Source: Verrucomicrobiota bacterium
GTDB lineage: Bacteria > Verrucomicrobiota > Verrucomicrobiia > Opitutales > Opitutaceae
Direction: 5' to 3'
DNA length: 40,578 nt
NCBI GenBank assembly: GCA_028293545.1
Contig: JAQGOP010000040.1
Span: forward strand, 1-40,578
Shown here: piece after piece, positions 27,780 through 36,587 of the stretch
Position numbering within the stretch: position 1 is the first letter of the stretch
Layout of the letters: each line of letters opens with the position of its first letter
Made by a program: the position numbers and the translations under genes
The notes under the pieces: generated by a model
What the model was told of the DNA's origin: nothing
The model's database searches: none
What the model saw: the letters and a program-made list of their open reading frames with translations, nothing else

Positions 27780-29039
27780 TTATTCGGCTGCGAGGCTGTC
27801 GACCGGCCCGGCCAGCCGGACCTTGATGCCGTTCACAAGTGAATCACTGGGGTTGAGCACGACCCGGTCGGCCGCCGTGACCCCGCCAAGAATTTCAATG
27901 CTTTGCCCGAAATCGCGGCCCACCTGGACCGAACGCAATTCGACCGACTGGTCGGGGCGAACCACGGCGACCTGCAAGCCTTGCGCCCGAAAGAGCAGGG
28001 TGTTGGAGGGCAGGGTCAGGGACGGATCGGTTTTATTATCCTTCAAGCTGACCTCGCCGAAACTGTACGGGAGAATCTGGTGCTGCGAATTGTCCACCTC
28101 GAGTTGCGCCAGCAGCGTCCGGGAAAGGGTGGAGATGGCTTCCGAAGTCGTGGTGACCTTGGCCGTGAACGTCTGTCCCGGGTTGGCCCGGGTCGTCAGC
28201 GTGCCGGTCTGGCCGGCCGCAATGCCGAGTGCGTAGGGTTCCGGCACCCGCACGTAGACCCGAAGCTTGTCGGCTTGGGCGATGTGGAATAACTCGTGGC
28301 CGCCGCTGCCCGCGACGACGAGATCGCCGACATCAACCGCGCGCTGGGAAATTGTCCCGGCAAAAGGAGCGACTACGCGCCGAAACCCCACCAGCTCCTG
28401 CAATCGCCGTACATTCGCGCGTTCGGCATCCAGGCTCGCGACCGCCGCCTCGCGGGCTGCCGCCTTGTCGGCAGCCTCCTGCTGGGCGACCGTGCCGCTT
28501 TTCAACAACTGCTGCCACCGCGCGTCGGTGGTTTCGGCGAGATGAAGATTGGCCCGGGCGAGATTGAGCTGAGCCTGGGCCTGCACGAGCTGCTGGTCCA
28601 GGTCCGGCGTCTCGATTTCCGCGAGCAGTTGCCCGGCCTGAACGTGCGCCCCGATATCGACGACCCAGCTCTTGAGATAACCGTTGGCGCGGGCGTAGAT
28701 CGCCGCTTCCTGCCAAGGCCGGATCTCAGCAGCGAGGACGAGCCCGGCCTCCGATTTCCCCGGCGCGGGCGAGGTGATTGAAACCGTCGGGGTCGCCAGT
28801 TCGTTCATGTCAGCGACCGCCGCCCGGCTCTGCTGCCAGCGCGGAATGAAACCGAGGAGGAGACCGCCGCCGATGACGGAGGCGAGCAATGTTCCGCCCA
28901 TCAACCGACGCGCCCGAGGTATTGGCGCCGCTTGCCCGGTGGCGTTTTCACCGATCGGCCGAGTCGCCGTCGAGAGCGGGGCTCCGGCGGGCGAGGGAGA
29001 TTCGGTTGGGACGTTTTGCTGAGGATCAAAGGTGTTCAT
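27780..29039 (-). CDS. RND efflux periplasmic adaptor (membrane fusion protein)
   Basis: Membrane fusion proteins join an inner-membrane RND pump to an outer-membrane channel. The 419-residue protein has a 46-residue polar N-terminus, then a single membrane helix (about 47-65) that anchors it. Split lipoyl-type halves (YARANGYLKSWVVDIGAHVQAGQLLAEIETPDLD and VVAPFAGTISQRAVDVGDLV) enclose an alpha-helical hairpin (about 145-215). A beta-barrel and membrane-proximal domain follow (LRVYVRVPEPYA, QVAVVRPDQSVELRSVQVGRD, VVLNPSDSLVNGIKV). It lies 11 bases after the pump gene and 11 bases before the aldo/keto reductase gene. No TolC-type channel gene is in this cluster, so a channel encoded elsewhere must be used. 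Confidence 0.93.
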   Translation of the reverse strand: MNTFDPQQNVPTESPSPAGAPLSTATRPIGENATGQAAPIPRARRLMGGTLLASVIGGGLLLGFIPRWQQSRAAVADMNELATPTVSITSPAPGKSEAGLVLAAEIRPWQEAAIYARANGYLKSWVVDIGAHVQAGQLLAEIETPDLDQQLVQAQAQLNLARANLHLAETTDARWQQLLKSGTVAQQEAADKAAAREAAVASLDAERANVRRLQELVGFRRVVAPFAGTISQRAVDVGDLVVAGSGGHELFHIAQADKLRVYVRVPEPYALGIAAGQTGTLTTRANPGQTFTAKVTTTSEAISTLSRTLLAQLEVDNSQHQILPYSFGEVSLKDNKTDPSLTLPSNTLLFRAQGLQVAVVRPDQSVELRSVQVGRDFGQSIEILGGVTAADRVVLNPSDSLVNGIKVRLAGPVDSLAAE

Positions 29040-29050
29040 GACGTGAATTC

Positions 29051-32000
29051 TTATGTGTGCGCTGAAGCCGGAATGGCCGGTGGCGTCGGCGTCGCTCGCT
29101 CGGAGTCGCGGTGGTTTGGCGCAAGGGCCGTGCGATGCAGGACGCTGAAAACCACGGGGACGAAGAACAGGGTGGCGACGGTGGCGACGATCAGGCCGCC
29201 GATCACCGCCCGGCCCAGGGGCGCGTTCTGCTCGCCGCCTTCACCCAATCCGAGGGCCATCGGCACCATCCCGATGATCATGGCGAGCGCCGTCATGAGC
29301 ACGGGACGCAGGCGCCCGGTGCCGGCTTCCCATGCGGCCTGCAACGGCGTCATGCCTTCCTCGAGGTGATTGCGCGCAAAGGTGACGACGAGCACGGAGT
29401 TGGCCGTCGCGACGCCCAGGCACATGATCGCACCCATCATGGCCGGGACGCTCAAGGTGGTCGCGGTGACAAACAATCCCCACACCCCGCCCGCGAGCGC
29501 GCCGGTCAGTGCGGAAAGGATGATGAACGGGTCCAGCCAGCTTTGAAAATTGACGACCAGCAGGAGGTAAATGAGCGCGATCGCCATCACCAGGCCGACG
29601 CTCAAGCCGAGGAAGCTGGTGCGCATGGTTTCCGCCTGCCCGCGCAGCATGAGGGAGCTCCCTCGCGGCAAGGTCTTCTGGGCTTCCGCCAGGATCGGTT
29701 TGATGTCCTTGAGCACGCCGCCGAGATCCCGGTTGCCGATCCCCCCGAAGATATCGACGACGGGCGCCAGGTTGTAATGCGAATAGATCGGCTGGCTGCT
29801 GGTGCGCTTAAAGGACGCCACGTTGGCGAGCAATTGCTCGTTGCCGGTGCCAGGTGCACCCGCACTCACGGGAATTGAATTCAGATCGGACAGCGACGTC
29901 AGCCGATACTCCGGAACGCGGGTGTTGACCGTGTATTGGACGCCCACCCGTGAATCGAGCCAGTAGGTCGGCTGGACCTGGCTGCTGCCATTCAGGTTGA
30001 GCAGAACCGCACCGGCGATATCCCGCTCGGAAAGGCCGAGTTCGGACGCCTTGGTCCGGTCGATCTCAAACGCGAATCGCGGCAGGTCGGCGGGCTCCTG
30101 CACGCGCACGTCCACCGCTCCGCGCACATGGCGGATCTTGTCGGCAATCGCGGCAGCGACCTGTTGATTGCCAGCGAGGTCGCGGCCCAGCACCTGGACG
30201 TCGTAGGGAGCGGGCAGTCCAAAGTTGATGGTCTGGCTGACGATGTCCGCGGGAAGGAAATAAAACGTGACCCCGGGAAAACCCCGATTGAGCGCGAGGC
30301 GCAAACTCCGGACATAGCCGGGTGTCGGCCGATGCCCGGTCTTCAACGAAACCATGATGTCCGCATCCGCCGGCCCCGCCGATCCGCTGTCGCTGTAGCT
30401 CAGGTTGATGCCGGAAATCGGCAGGCCGATATTGTCGATCACACCCTGCAGCTCTGCCGGGGGGATTTCGCGACGAATCGCATTTTCGACCCGATCGACC
30501 AGGACGGCGGTTTCCTCAACGCGCGTGCCGGTGTGGGCGCGCACGTGCAGGCGAAAGATTCCGGCATCCACGGCCGGGAAGAAATCCTGGCCCAGAAACG
30601 GGATCAGCAACAGCGAGGCGGCGCAGAAGGCCAGGAATGCCGTCCCGAACGCCAACCGATGGGCCAGGACCCGCTCGAGCAATTTTCGGTAGCGTTGGCG
30701 GAAGAGTTCGAATCCTCGTTCGAATCCCTGCTGGAGACGGACCAACGGCTGAAACAATCGGGACAATCCTCCCGGCGCAGAATGGACGATCGAACTCGGT
30801 GAGGGCTGGCCGCCGTGCGGGTGAGCCTTGCGTTCGAACCACATCACGAGGGTCGGCACGAGCGTGCGGGACAGGATGTACGAGGCCAAAACCGCAAAGA
30901 CCACGGCTTCGGCCAGCGGCGCAAAGAGGTAGCGCGCCACGCCGGTCAGAAAAAACATCGGCGCGAAGACGATGCAGATGCACAACGTGGAAACCAGGGC
31001 CGGCAATGCCACTTCACCCGCGCCGATCATGATCCCGCTCTCCAGGGTTTGGCCGCCGCGCAAATGACGTTCGATGTTCTCGATCGTCACGGTGGCATCG
31101 TCCACGAGGATGCCGACCGCCAGCGCCAGCCCGCCGAGCGTCATCAAGTTGATTGTTTCCCCGAACGCGCTGAGCGCGGCGAGGGACGCCAGCACGGAAA
31201 GGGGAATGGAAACCGCAATAATGAGCGTGCTCTTCCACGAGCCGAGAAACAGCAGGATCATCAATGCCGTCAGGGCCGCGGCGATCACTCCCTCCCTCAC
31301 GACACCCCCGATGGCGGCCGTCACAAAAATAGACTGGTCGGCGAATTGCTTCACCTGCAGTCCAGCGCTGACTGTTTTCAGCACCTCGGTCATCGCGGCC
31401 TTGACGTCGTTGGCGACTTGGAGCGTCGAAGCGCTGCCGTTTTTAAGAATGCTCAACAGCGTGCTGCGCATGCCATCCTGCCGAACGATGTTCTGCTGAG
31501 GCATCGAGCCGTCGCGCACCTGGGCGACGTCGCGAATGCGAATCACGGTCCCGTCCACGGTCTTGATCGGCAGGTCGTTGAGGCGCTCGATCAGCGGCGG
31601 GCTGGTGTTGAGATCGATGGGATACTCGTTCGTGCCGATCTTCGCGTTGCCGCTCGGAAACACCAGGTTCTGGGTGCTGAGCGCGGTCACCACATCTGAT
31701 TGGGAGAGATTTTGGGCCTTCAGTGCCGAGGGATCGAGATCCACCGAAACCACGCGTTGCTTGCCGCCGTAGGGAAAAGGAATGCCGACGCCGGGAACGC
31801 TGATCAGTCCGACGCGAATCGTGTTCATCGCGGTGTCGAAGATCTGCTGTTCAGAGAGCGACTTGCTGCTGATGCCGTACTGCAAGATCGGAACCGTGGA
31901 CGCGTTGTATTGGATGATCAGGGGCGGGGTCGTCCCGGGCGGAAGTTGCTTCAGGATGGTTTGGGAAACCGCGGTGACTTCGGCCACGGCTCCATCCGGG

Positions 32001-32302
32001 GAAACGCCGGGTTGAAAGAAAATTTTGACGACGCCGACGCCATCGTACGACGTCGACTCGATGTGCTGGATGTTGTTCACCGTCGTGGTGAGCGTGCGCT
32101 CGTGAGTATAAATGAGGCGCTGCTCGATGTCGCGGGCCGAGAGACCGCTGTATTGCCAAACCGCACTCACCACCGGGATGTTGATGAGCGGGAAGATGTC
32201 GGTCGGCGTACGCAGCAAGACAAACGGCGTCAGCAACAGCAGCAGCAGGGATGCTACGACAAATGTATAGGGGCGGCGGAGGGCCAATTGGACGATCCAC
32301 AT
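29051..32302 (-). CDS. RND-family efflux transporter permease
   Basis: This is the proton-driven pump of a tripartite efflux system. The 1083-residue length is typical of the HAE1/AcrB group. The first membrane helix is near residues 11-30, followed by the large porter loop. The fourth helix region has GLALAVGILVDDATVTIENIERHLRGG, with Asp401 and Asp402 matching the proton-relay aspartates of AcrB. A second large loop and the C-terminal helix group (MGAIMCLGVATANSVLVVTFARNHLEEG, PLGRAVIGGLIVATVATLFFVPVV) are complete. GAGGA lies 9 bases before the ATG at 32302. Promoter A begins 75 bases upstream. Substrate range cannot be read from sequence. It heads the operon RND, MFP, aldo/keto reductase, dehydrogenase, kinase, regulator. 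Confidence 0.95.
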   Translation of the reverse strand: MWIVQLALRRPYTFVVASLLLLLLTPFVLLRTPTDIFPLINIPVVSAVWQYSGLSARDIEQRLIYTHERTLTTTVNNIQHIESTSYDGVGVVKIFFQPGVSPDGAVAEVTAVSQTILKQLPPGTTPPLIIQYNASTVPILQYGISSKSLSEQQIFDTAMNTIRVGLISVPGVGIPFPYGGKQRVVSVDLDPSALKAQNLSQSDVVTALSTQNLVFPSGNAKIGTNEYPIDLNTSPPLIERLNDLPIKTVDGTVIRIRDVAQVRDGSMPQQNIVRQDGMRSTLLSILKNGSASTLQVANDVKAAMTEVLKTVSAGLQVKQFADQSIFVTAAIGGVVREGVIAAALTALMILLFLGSWKSTLIIAVSIPLSVLASLAALSAFGETINLMTLGGLALAVGILVDDATVTIENIERHLRGGQTLESGIMIGAGEVALPALVSTLCICIVFAPMFFLTGVARYLFAPLAEAVVFAVLASYILSRTLVPTLVMWFERKAHPHGGQPSPSSIVHSAPGGLSRLFQPLVRLQQGFERGFELFRQRYRKLLERVLAHRLAFGTAFLAFCAASLLLIPFLGQDFFPAVDAGIFRLHVRAHTGTRVEETAVLVDRVENAIRREIPPAELQGVIDNIGLPISGINLSYSDSGSAGPADADIMVSLKTGHRPTPGYVRSLRLALNRGFPGVTFYFLPADIVSQTINFGLPAPYDVQVLGRDLAGNQQVAAAIADKIRHVRGAVDVRVQEPADLPRFAFEIDRTKASELGLSERDIAGAVLLNLNGSSQVQPTYWLDSRVGVQYTVNTRVPEYRLTSLSDLNSIPVSAGAPGTGNEQLLANVASFKRTSSQPIYSHYNLAPVVDIFGGIGNRDLGGVLKDIKPILAEAQKTLPRGSSLMLRGQAETMRTSFLGLSVGLVMAIALIYLLLVVNFQSWLDPFIILSALTGALAGGVWGLFVTATTLSVPAMMGAIMCLGVATANSVLVVTFARNHLEEGMTPLQAAWEAGTGRLRPVLMTALAMIIGMVPMALGLGEGGEQNAPLGRAVIGGLIVATVATLFFVPVVFSVLHRTALAPNHRDSERATPTPPAIPASAHT

Positions 32303-32376
32303 TGTTCTGTCCTCAGGGAAAAAGGTTTAGGTTGTTCACCGTCTGGTTGCGCAGGGCGTTCGGAAAAAGTGAGAGC

Positions 32377-32422
32377 AGGATAGCATCGCGCATCCGCAGA
32401 TTCCATTGGACCTTGGTCCCAC
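32377..32422 (-). promoter_or_regulatory. Promoter A: conserved palindromic element and -10 box before the RND operon
   Basis: Read on the minus strand, 32422-32403 is GTGGGACCAAGGTCCAATGG, the exact four-site consensus. Twenty bases later TATCCT (32382-32377) fits a -10 box. Transcription would start near 32370, giving a leader of about 68 bases. The 12-bp core GGACC-AA-GGTCC is a perfect inverted repeat. No good independent -35 box exists, which suits an activator-dependent promoter. The 271-base gap 32303-32573 holds no other recognised feature. Confidence 0.75.
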
Positions 32423-32573
32423 GAATTTCCGGACGAACCTTCCGTCTGCGCGGCGCGCCGGGCGCAGCAGCGATTGCGGCACCGCCGGTGGGTTGGACGG
32501 TAATGACGACCGACTGATGCACGGGCGCAAAGGCGGAGGGTTCGAAGGAAGAATCCCGATTCATGGCGATTTG

Positions 32574-33803
32574 CTATGGGCGGACGGACCGCGGTTTCGT
32601 TTCCGCCGGCGGCCGGATGAGAACCGGCAGGACTGCGCTCAACAGCATGATGCCGGCAATCAGATCGAGTGCCGCCGTGTAGTGCCCCGTGCTTTCGCGA
32701 ACATACGCGATCAAAGTGGGCCCGAGCAGACCTGCCGCGCCCCACGCGGTCAGCATGAGGCCGTAGATCGAGCCGACATCGCGAGTGCCGAAATAGTCCG
32801 CCGCAAAGGCTGGCATCGTCCCGAAACCGCCGCCGTAACACAGCAGCACGATGAAAGAGAGCACCGCCAGCGGACCGAAGTTTTGGACCCGGGAGAGCAG
32901 CAGAAAGGCGACGGCCTGCAGCAGAAACATCGCCAGGAATACGCGCGGACGGCCGACATAATCCGAAAGCCACGACCACAGCAGTCGGCCGGAGCCGTTC
33001 GCAATGGCGATGGTTCCGACCAATCCGGCGGCCACCGTGGCGGAGACGCGGGTCACTTCCTGGGCCAGCGGCGAGATCTGCGAGATCACGGAAATTCCCG
33101 CCAGCGTGTTCAGGAACAGGATGGCCCACAGGACGTACCACTGCCACGTCTTGAGAGCCTCGATTGGCGAGTAATGGGCGCCCGAATTATGCAGTTGTTC
33201 GGGGGGCGGCTGCCAACCCGCTGGTCGATAGTCTTCCGGAGGGAGCTGCATGAAAAGCGCCGGCCCCGAAACCAGGATAAAATAAATGACCCCGAGGAGG
33301 GTGAAGGTATGCGAAACGCCGATCGACGCCATCAAGCGCTGGGCCACGGGTGCGGTGATCACGGCGCCGGCGCCAAATCCCGCCACGGCCAGTCCCGTGA
33401 CCAAGCCGCGTTTATCCGGAAACCATTTGATCAACGTGGCGACGGGAACGATGTAACCCAAACCGAGACCGATGCCGCCCAGGACGCCGTAACTCAGCGT
33501 GAATCGCAGCAGGTCGCCCCCGGAGTAGCCGGCGAGCACGGTGCCCAGGCCGTAGCACAAGCCGCCGACAACCGCGACGCGGCGGGGTCCGGCATGTTTC
33601 ATCCACAAACCGCCCGCGAACGCCGAGAGGCCCAGCGTGAAGATCGCGAGTTCGAAAATTCGCGTGGCTTGCGGGACCGTCCAGCCGTAGCTCTGCGTCA
33701 GCGGATTCCTAAACACACTCCAGGCATAGACTGCGCCCAAGGCGATTTGCATCAGGACCCCGGCCGCGGCCACCAGCCACCGATTGGGATTATTTTGGTT
33801 CAT
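32574..33803 (-). CDS. MFS transporter of the oxalate/formate antiporter family
   Basis: The 409-residue protein has twelve predicted membrane segments and the family opening NRWLVAAAGVLMQIALGAVYAWSVF. GIGLGLGYIVPVATLIKWFPDKRGLVTGLAVAGFGAGA (about 110-147) is the diagnostic region of the OFA family, whose best-known member exchanges oxalate for formate. Other OFA members carry other monocarboxylates, so the substrate is inferred mainly from the neighbour: an oxalate-decarboxylase-like bicupin lies directly upstream. A clear GGAAG precedes the ATG at 33803, and 37 bases separate it from the bicupin stop, so the two are probably cotranscribed from promoter B. Confidence 0.87.
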   Translation of the reverse strand: MNQNNPNRWLVAAAGVLMQIALGAVYAWSVFRNPLTQSYGWTVPQATRIFELAIFTLGLSAFAGGLWMKHAGPRRVAVVGGLCYGLGTVLAGYSGGDLLRFTLSYGVLGGIGLGLGYIVPVATLIKWFPDKRGLVTGLAVAGFGAGAVITAPVAQRLMASIGVSHTFTLLGVIYFILVSGPALFMQLPPEDYRPAGWQPPPEQLHNSGAHYSPIEALKTWQWYVLWAILFLNTLAGISVISQISPLAQEVTRVSATVAAGLVGTIAIANGSGRLLWSWLSDYVGRPRVFLAMFLLQAVAFLLLSRVQNFGPLAVLSFIVLLCYGGGFGTMPAFAADYFGTRDVGSIYGLMLTAWGAAGLLGPTLIAYVRESTGHYTAALDLIAGIMLLSAVLPVLIRPPAETKPRSVRP

Positions 33804-33840
33804 GTTGCTTCCTTGTTCACTGAAGCGAGTCGCTCGCGGG

Positions 33841-35115
33841 TCAGGCGGGCGTGATCACGGGTTTCTCCTTTGAGATCGCGTCGTAGGTCGCGCGATCGAT
33901 GTGCAGGTGCGCCATGACCAGTTCCGGCGGCGTGTGGGCGAGCCATTCCGAAAGGGAAAAATCCTGGTAGGACGCGCTCCTGAACATTTCCAGGAACACC
34001 AAGTCGGTGTCCCCCGTGTTCTCGACGTAATGGCCGAGAGTTTTCTCGACGTACCCGACGTCGCCGGCCTGGAAGTCCATCGTGCGGGAGCGCGAGCCCG
34101 ACGCCATGACCGTCATCCGGCCTGTGCCGCTGATGAAATATTGCCACTCGTCGGAGTTCGGATGCCAGTGAAGTTCGCGCAACCCGCCGGGGCGGACTGT
34201 GACCATGGCCATCGCTATCGTCGTCGAAACCTTGAATGCGCTTGAATCGACGATGCGTACCTCGCCGCCTTTGGTGCGCTTGGCCACCGGCAGAGCCATG
34301 GTGCGAAAAGCGAAATCCTGGCGCGAGGCGCCCGATGTTCCCGCCGCGGCGTTTTGGTCCGGGCCCAAGGCGCCGGGAACTTCCGCCTGGAAGATGAACA
34401 GCTCCCTTTGCGGAAGATCTTTGAACGACGCTTCGGGAAGGTTGAAGTTCTTCGCGATCACCTCCGACGGCGTGTGGCGCATCGTGTCGCTCAACAGGAC
34501 CGTGCCGAACTCCGAGAAGGTGCCGTCGTCGAACACCAGGAGGAATTCCGCGCCATCCGGCCCCAGGCCCTGGATCGAATGCGGCATCCCGGAGGGAAAA
34601 TACCACAGGTCGTATTTCTTCACGTCCGACACGAAGCTCCTGCCATCCATGTCAATCCCCGTGATCCGCGCGGTCCCGTACAGCATGATGGCCCATTCGC
34701 CCGCCGTGTGCCAGTGAAGTTCGCGGACGCCGCCGGCGGTGAGCCGCATGTTGACGCCGGCCATGGCCTTCGCGACGGGCAGTTCGCGCACGGTCACTTC
34801 GCGGGACCACCCGCCGTCATGCAGGCGCTTGTTTGCAAAGGCGAAAGGGTACTTGAACGTCGGGTAGCCGCCGGCGTCGGTAACCGGGGGAAACGCGGCG
34901 TCGGTATTTTCGCTGTCGAGCGCCGGATTGCGCGGCCCGGGCGTGCTGCGACTCCGGTCCGAATTCTCCGCGCCGGCCGCACGGAGCGCCGGGGCGATCC
35001 CGGCCATGGCGAGCGCCGTCGCGCCGATTTCCAAGAACCCGCGTCGGGTGAATCGGTCGCGTCTTGGCGAGATTGTCGTCGCAGGGGTGAGAGGAGCTTG
35101 AAGGGAATTTTCCAT
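33841..35115 (-). CDS. Tat-exported bicupin, oxalate decarboxylase-like
   Basis: Oxalate decarboxylases turn oxalate into formate and CO2 with manganese. The 424-residue protein has a twin-arginine signal (TRRGFLEIGATALAMAGIA, residues 23-41), which implies export of the folded metalloenzyme. Cupin 1 has His134, His136, Glu140 and His179 (RELHWHTAGEW, WYFPSGMPHS). Cupin 2 has His316, His318, Glu323 and His362 (RELHWHPNSDEW, GHYVENT). The lid loop after LLVFDDGTF reads SEFGT (201-205) where the Bacillus enzyme has SENST; the key Glu is kept. The ATG at 35115 coincides with the start point predicted from promoter B, so the transcript may be leaderless. Decarboxylase, oxidase or another acid as substrate remain possible. 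Confidence 0.85.
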   Translation of the reverse strand: MENSLQAPLTPATTISPRRDRFTRRGFLEIGATALAMAGIAPALRAAGAENSDRSRSTPGPRNPALDSENTDAAFPPVTDAGGYPTFKYPFAFANKRLHDGGWSREVTVRELPVAKAMAGVNMRLTAGGVRELHWHTAGEWAIMLYGTARITGIDMDGRSFVSDVKKYDLWYFPSGMPHSIQGLGPDGAEFLLVFDDGTFSEFGTVLLSDTMRHTPSEVIAKNFNLPEASFKDLPQRELFIFQAEVPGALGPDQNAAAGTSGASRQDFAFRTMALPVAKRTKGGEVRIVDSSAFKVSTTIAMAMVTVRPGGLRELHWHPNSDEWQYFISGTGRMTVMASGSRSRTMDFQAGDVGYVEKTLGHYVENTGDTDLVFLEMFRSASYQDFSLSEWLAHTPPELVMAHLHIDRATYDAISKEKPVITPA

Positions 35116-35121
35116 GGCAGG

Positions 35122-35167
35122 AATTTACCGCGATCGACTCCCGAATTCCATGGGACCTTGGTCCCTC
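35122..35167 (-). promoter_or_regulatory. Promoter B: conserved palindromic element and -10 box before the bicupin gene
   Basis: On the minus strand 35167-35148 is GAGGGACCAAGGTCCCATGG (19 of 20 match to consensus), with the perfect 14-bp inverted repeat GGGACC-AA-GGTCCC. After exactly 20 bases comes TAAATT (35127-35122). A start seven bases past the -10 box falls on 35115, the A of the start codon. Confidence 0.75.
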
Positions 35168-35208
35168 CAGGCGCCACGCAGGTTTTTCCAAGGCGAAGGC
35201 GGGCGCGA

Positions 35209-35254
35209 GTGGGACCAAAGTCCCATGGACGTCGGAGCCGGGGAACCCTAGGGT
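35209..35254 (+). promoter_or_regulatory. Promoter C: conserved palindromic element and -10-like box before the membrane kinase
   Basis: Positions 35209-35228 are GTGGGACCAAAGTCCCATGG (19 of 20 match), followed after exactly 20 bases by TAGGGT (35249-35254). It is the weakest -10 of the four. It diverges from promoter B, with 41 bases between the two elements. Transcription would start near 35261, 118 bases before the preferred kinase ATG at 35379. Confidence 0.65.
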
Positions 35255-35378
35255 AACGCGAACAGGCGGATTGCCCTCCGTAGTAGGTAGAGCTAGTTTC
35301 GCGACAGTCCGCCTTGGTTCGCCCGATTCACTCATCGTATTTGAATTTGCCGCCGACTCCGCGTCGTACCTCAACCGT

Positions 35379-36587
35379 ATGAATCTCCAGGCCACAGCCT
35401 GCTTGCGGCATTCGACCTTTGTGCGGTACGCGATCGCCGTGGTGACGGGCATTGGCGCCGTGCTCGTTACCCGTGCACTTCGCACCATCAGTCCGCACGC
35501 CCCGGCCGATCTCATTTACTGCTCCGTAATCCTGAGCGCATGGTTCGGCGGAAAAGGGCCGGGATTATTGGCCGCCTCCATCTCTTCGGCGGCCATTGGT
35601 TTTCATTTCATTCCGCCGCCCTACTCAAACAGCTCTGATACTTCAGATCTGATCCGGGTGGCGGTTATTTCCGTGGGCGTGTTTGTCGTCAGTTGGATCA
35701 GCGGGCGACAACGGCAGGCTGAACAATTGTTGCAGCAGGCGCGCGATGAACTGGAGGAGAAGGTGGCGGAGCGCACGGCTGAATTGCGTCGCGCCAACGA
35801 GGCGCTGCAGGCGGAAATCACCGAACGGAAAGCTGCCGAGGAAGCCCTCCACACCATGCAGGCCCAGCTGGCCCATGTCAGCCGCGTGACGATGCTGGGC
35901 GAACTCACCGCGTCGATCGCGCACGAGGTGAACCAGCCGTTGGGTGCCATCATCAATTACGCGAGCGCCTCCCGTCGGTTGCTGGCGTCGGAACACGGGG
36001 AAAAGGCCAGCGTCGATCACGCCCTTTCGAAGATCGTCGAGGATGCGCACCGGGCCAGCGATGTCATTGCGCGCATTCGCGCCCTTTCCAAAAAAAAGCC
36101 CACGGAGAAAACCTCTTGCGCCGTCGACGACCTCATCAATGACGTCGTCGCCATCGCCAACTACGAGATGCGCACGCGCGGGGTGAGGATCCAGGTCGAC
36201 TTGGCTCCCGGGCTGCCGCGGCTGCAGATCGATCGAATCCAGATCCAACAGGTGCTGCTCAACCTGATGATCAACGGCGCCGAGGCGATGGAGTCGACGC
36301 CGGCGAAAGATCGCGCGATCGAAATCAGCGTCAGGTCGGGAAGCGCCGACGGCGATTCCACCCTGCTCGTGTGCATTCGCGATCATGGGATGGGCGTCCC
36401 CCCGGCCGACGAAGACCGGCTGTTTGCGCCCTTTTATTCCACAAAATCACAGGGCCTGGGCCTGGGACTGGCCATCAGTCGCTCAATCATCGAGGCCCAT
36501 AGCGGACGTTTGTCGCTGGTGCCAAACGACGGCGCCGGGGCGACGTTCCAAATCCTGATACCCGTGAATGAAGGAGCCGGCGGATGA
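35379..36587 (+). CDS. Membrane-bound sensor histidine kinase (DUF4118-type)
   Basis: The 402-residue kinase begins with three to four short hydrophobic segments (about 14-107: VRYAIAVVTGIGAVLVTRAL, DLIYCSVILSAWFGGKGPGLLAASISSAAIGFHFIPPP, VAVISVGVFVVSWISG), like the KdpD-type DUF4118 module. A coiled coil follows (about 112-165). HisKA has His182 in TASIAHEVNQPLGAIINYA and the HATPase domain shows NLMINGAEAME, RDHGMGVP and GLGLGLAISRSIIEAHSGRL. There is no large periplasmic sensor domain, so the membrane or a cytoplasmic signal is probably sensed. The ATG at 35379 precedes the first helix. A TTG at 35271 would add 36 residues of no family character. The stop overlaps the regulator start (ATGA). 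Confidence 0.9.
   Translation: MNLQATACLRHSTFVRYAIAVVTGIGAVLVTRALRTISPHAPADLIYCSVILSAWFGGKGPGLLAASISSAAIGFHFIPPPYSNSSDTSDLIRVAVISVGVFVVSWISGRQRQAEQLLQQARDELEEKVAERTAELRRANEALQAEITERKAAEEALHTMQAQLAHVSRVTMLGELTASIAHEVNQPLGAIINYASASRRLLASEHGEKASVDHALSKIVEDAHRASDVIARIRALSKKKPTEKTSCAVDDLINDVVAIANYEMRTRGVRIQVDLAPGLPRLQIDRIQIQQVLLNLMINGAEAMESTPAKDRAIEISVRSGSADGDSTLLVCIRDHGMGVPPADEDRLFAPFYSTKSQGLGLGLAISRSIIEAHSGRLSLVPNDGAGATFQILIPVNEGAGG

Noticed and set aside
32313..32564. Open frame of 83 codons on the minus strand between the MFS and RND genes
   Set aside because: It contains promoter A, has no recognisable domain or Shine-Dalgarno sequence, and its composition is that of an intergenic stretch. 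Not listed as a gene.
35247..35256. Palindrome ACCCTAGGGT near the kinase promoter, with a similar ACCTAGGT at 23743-23750
   Set aside because: The first overlaps the -10-like box of promoter C. Two short dissimilar copies are not enough to claim a second regulatory site.
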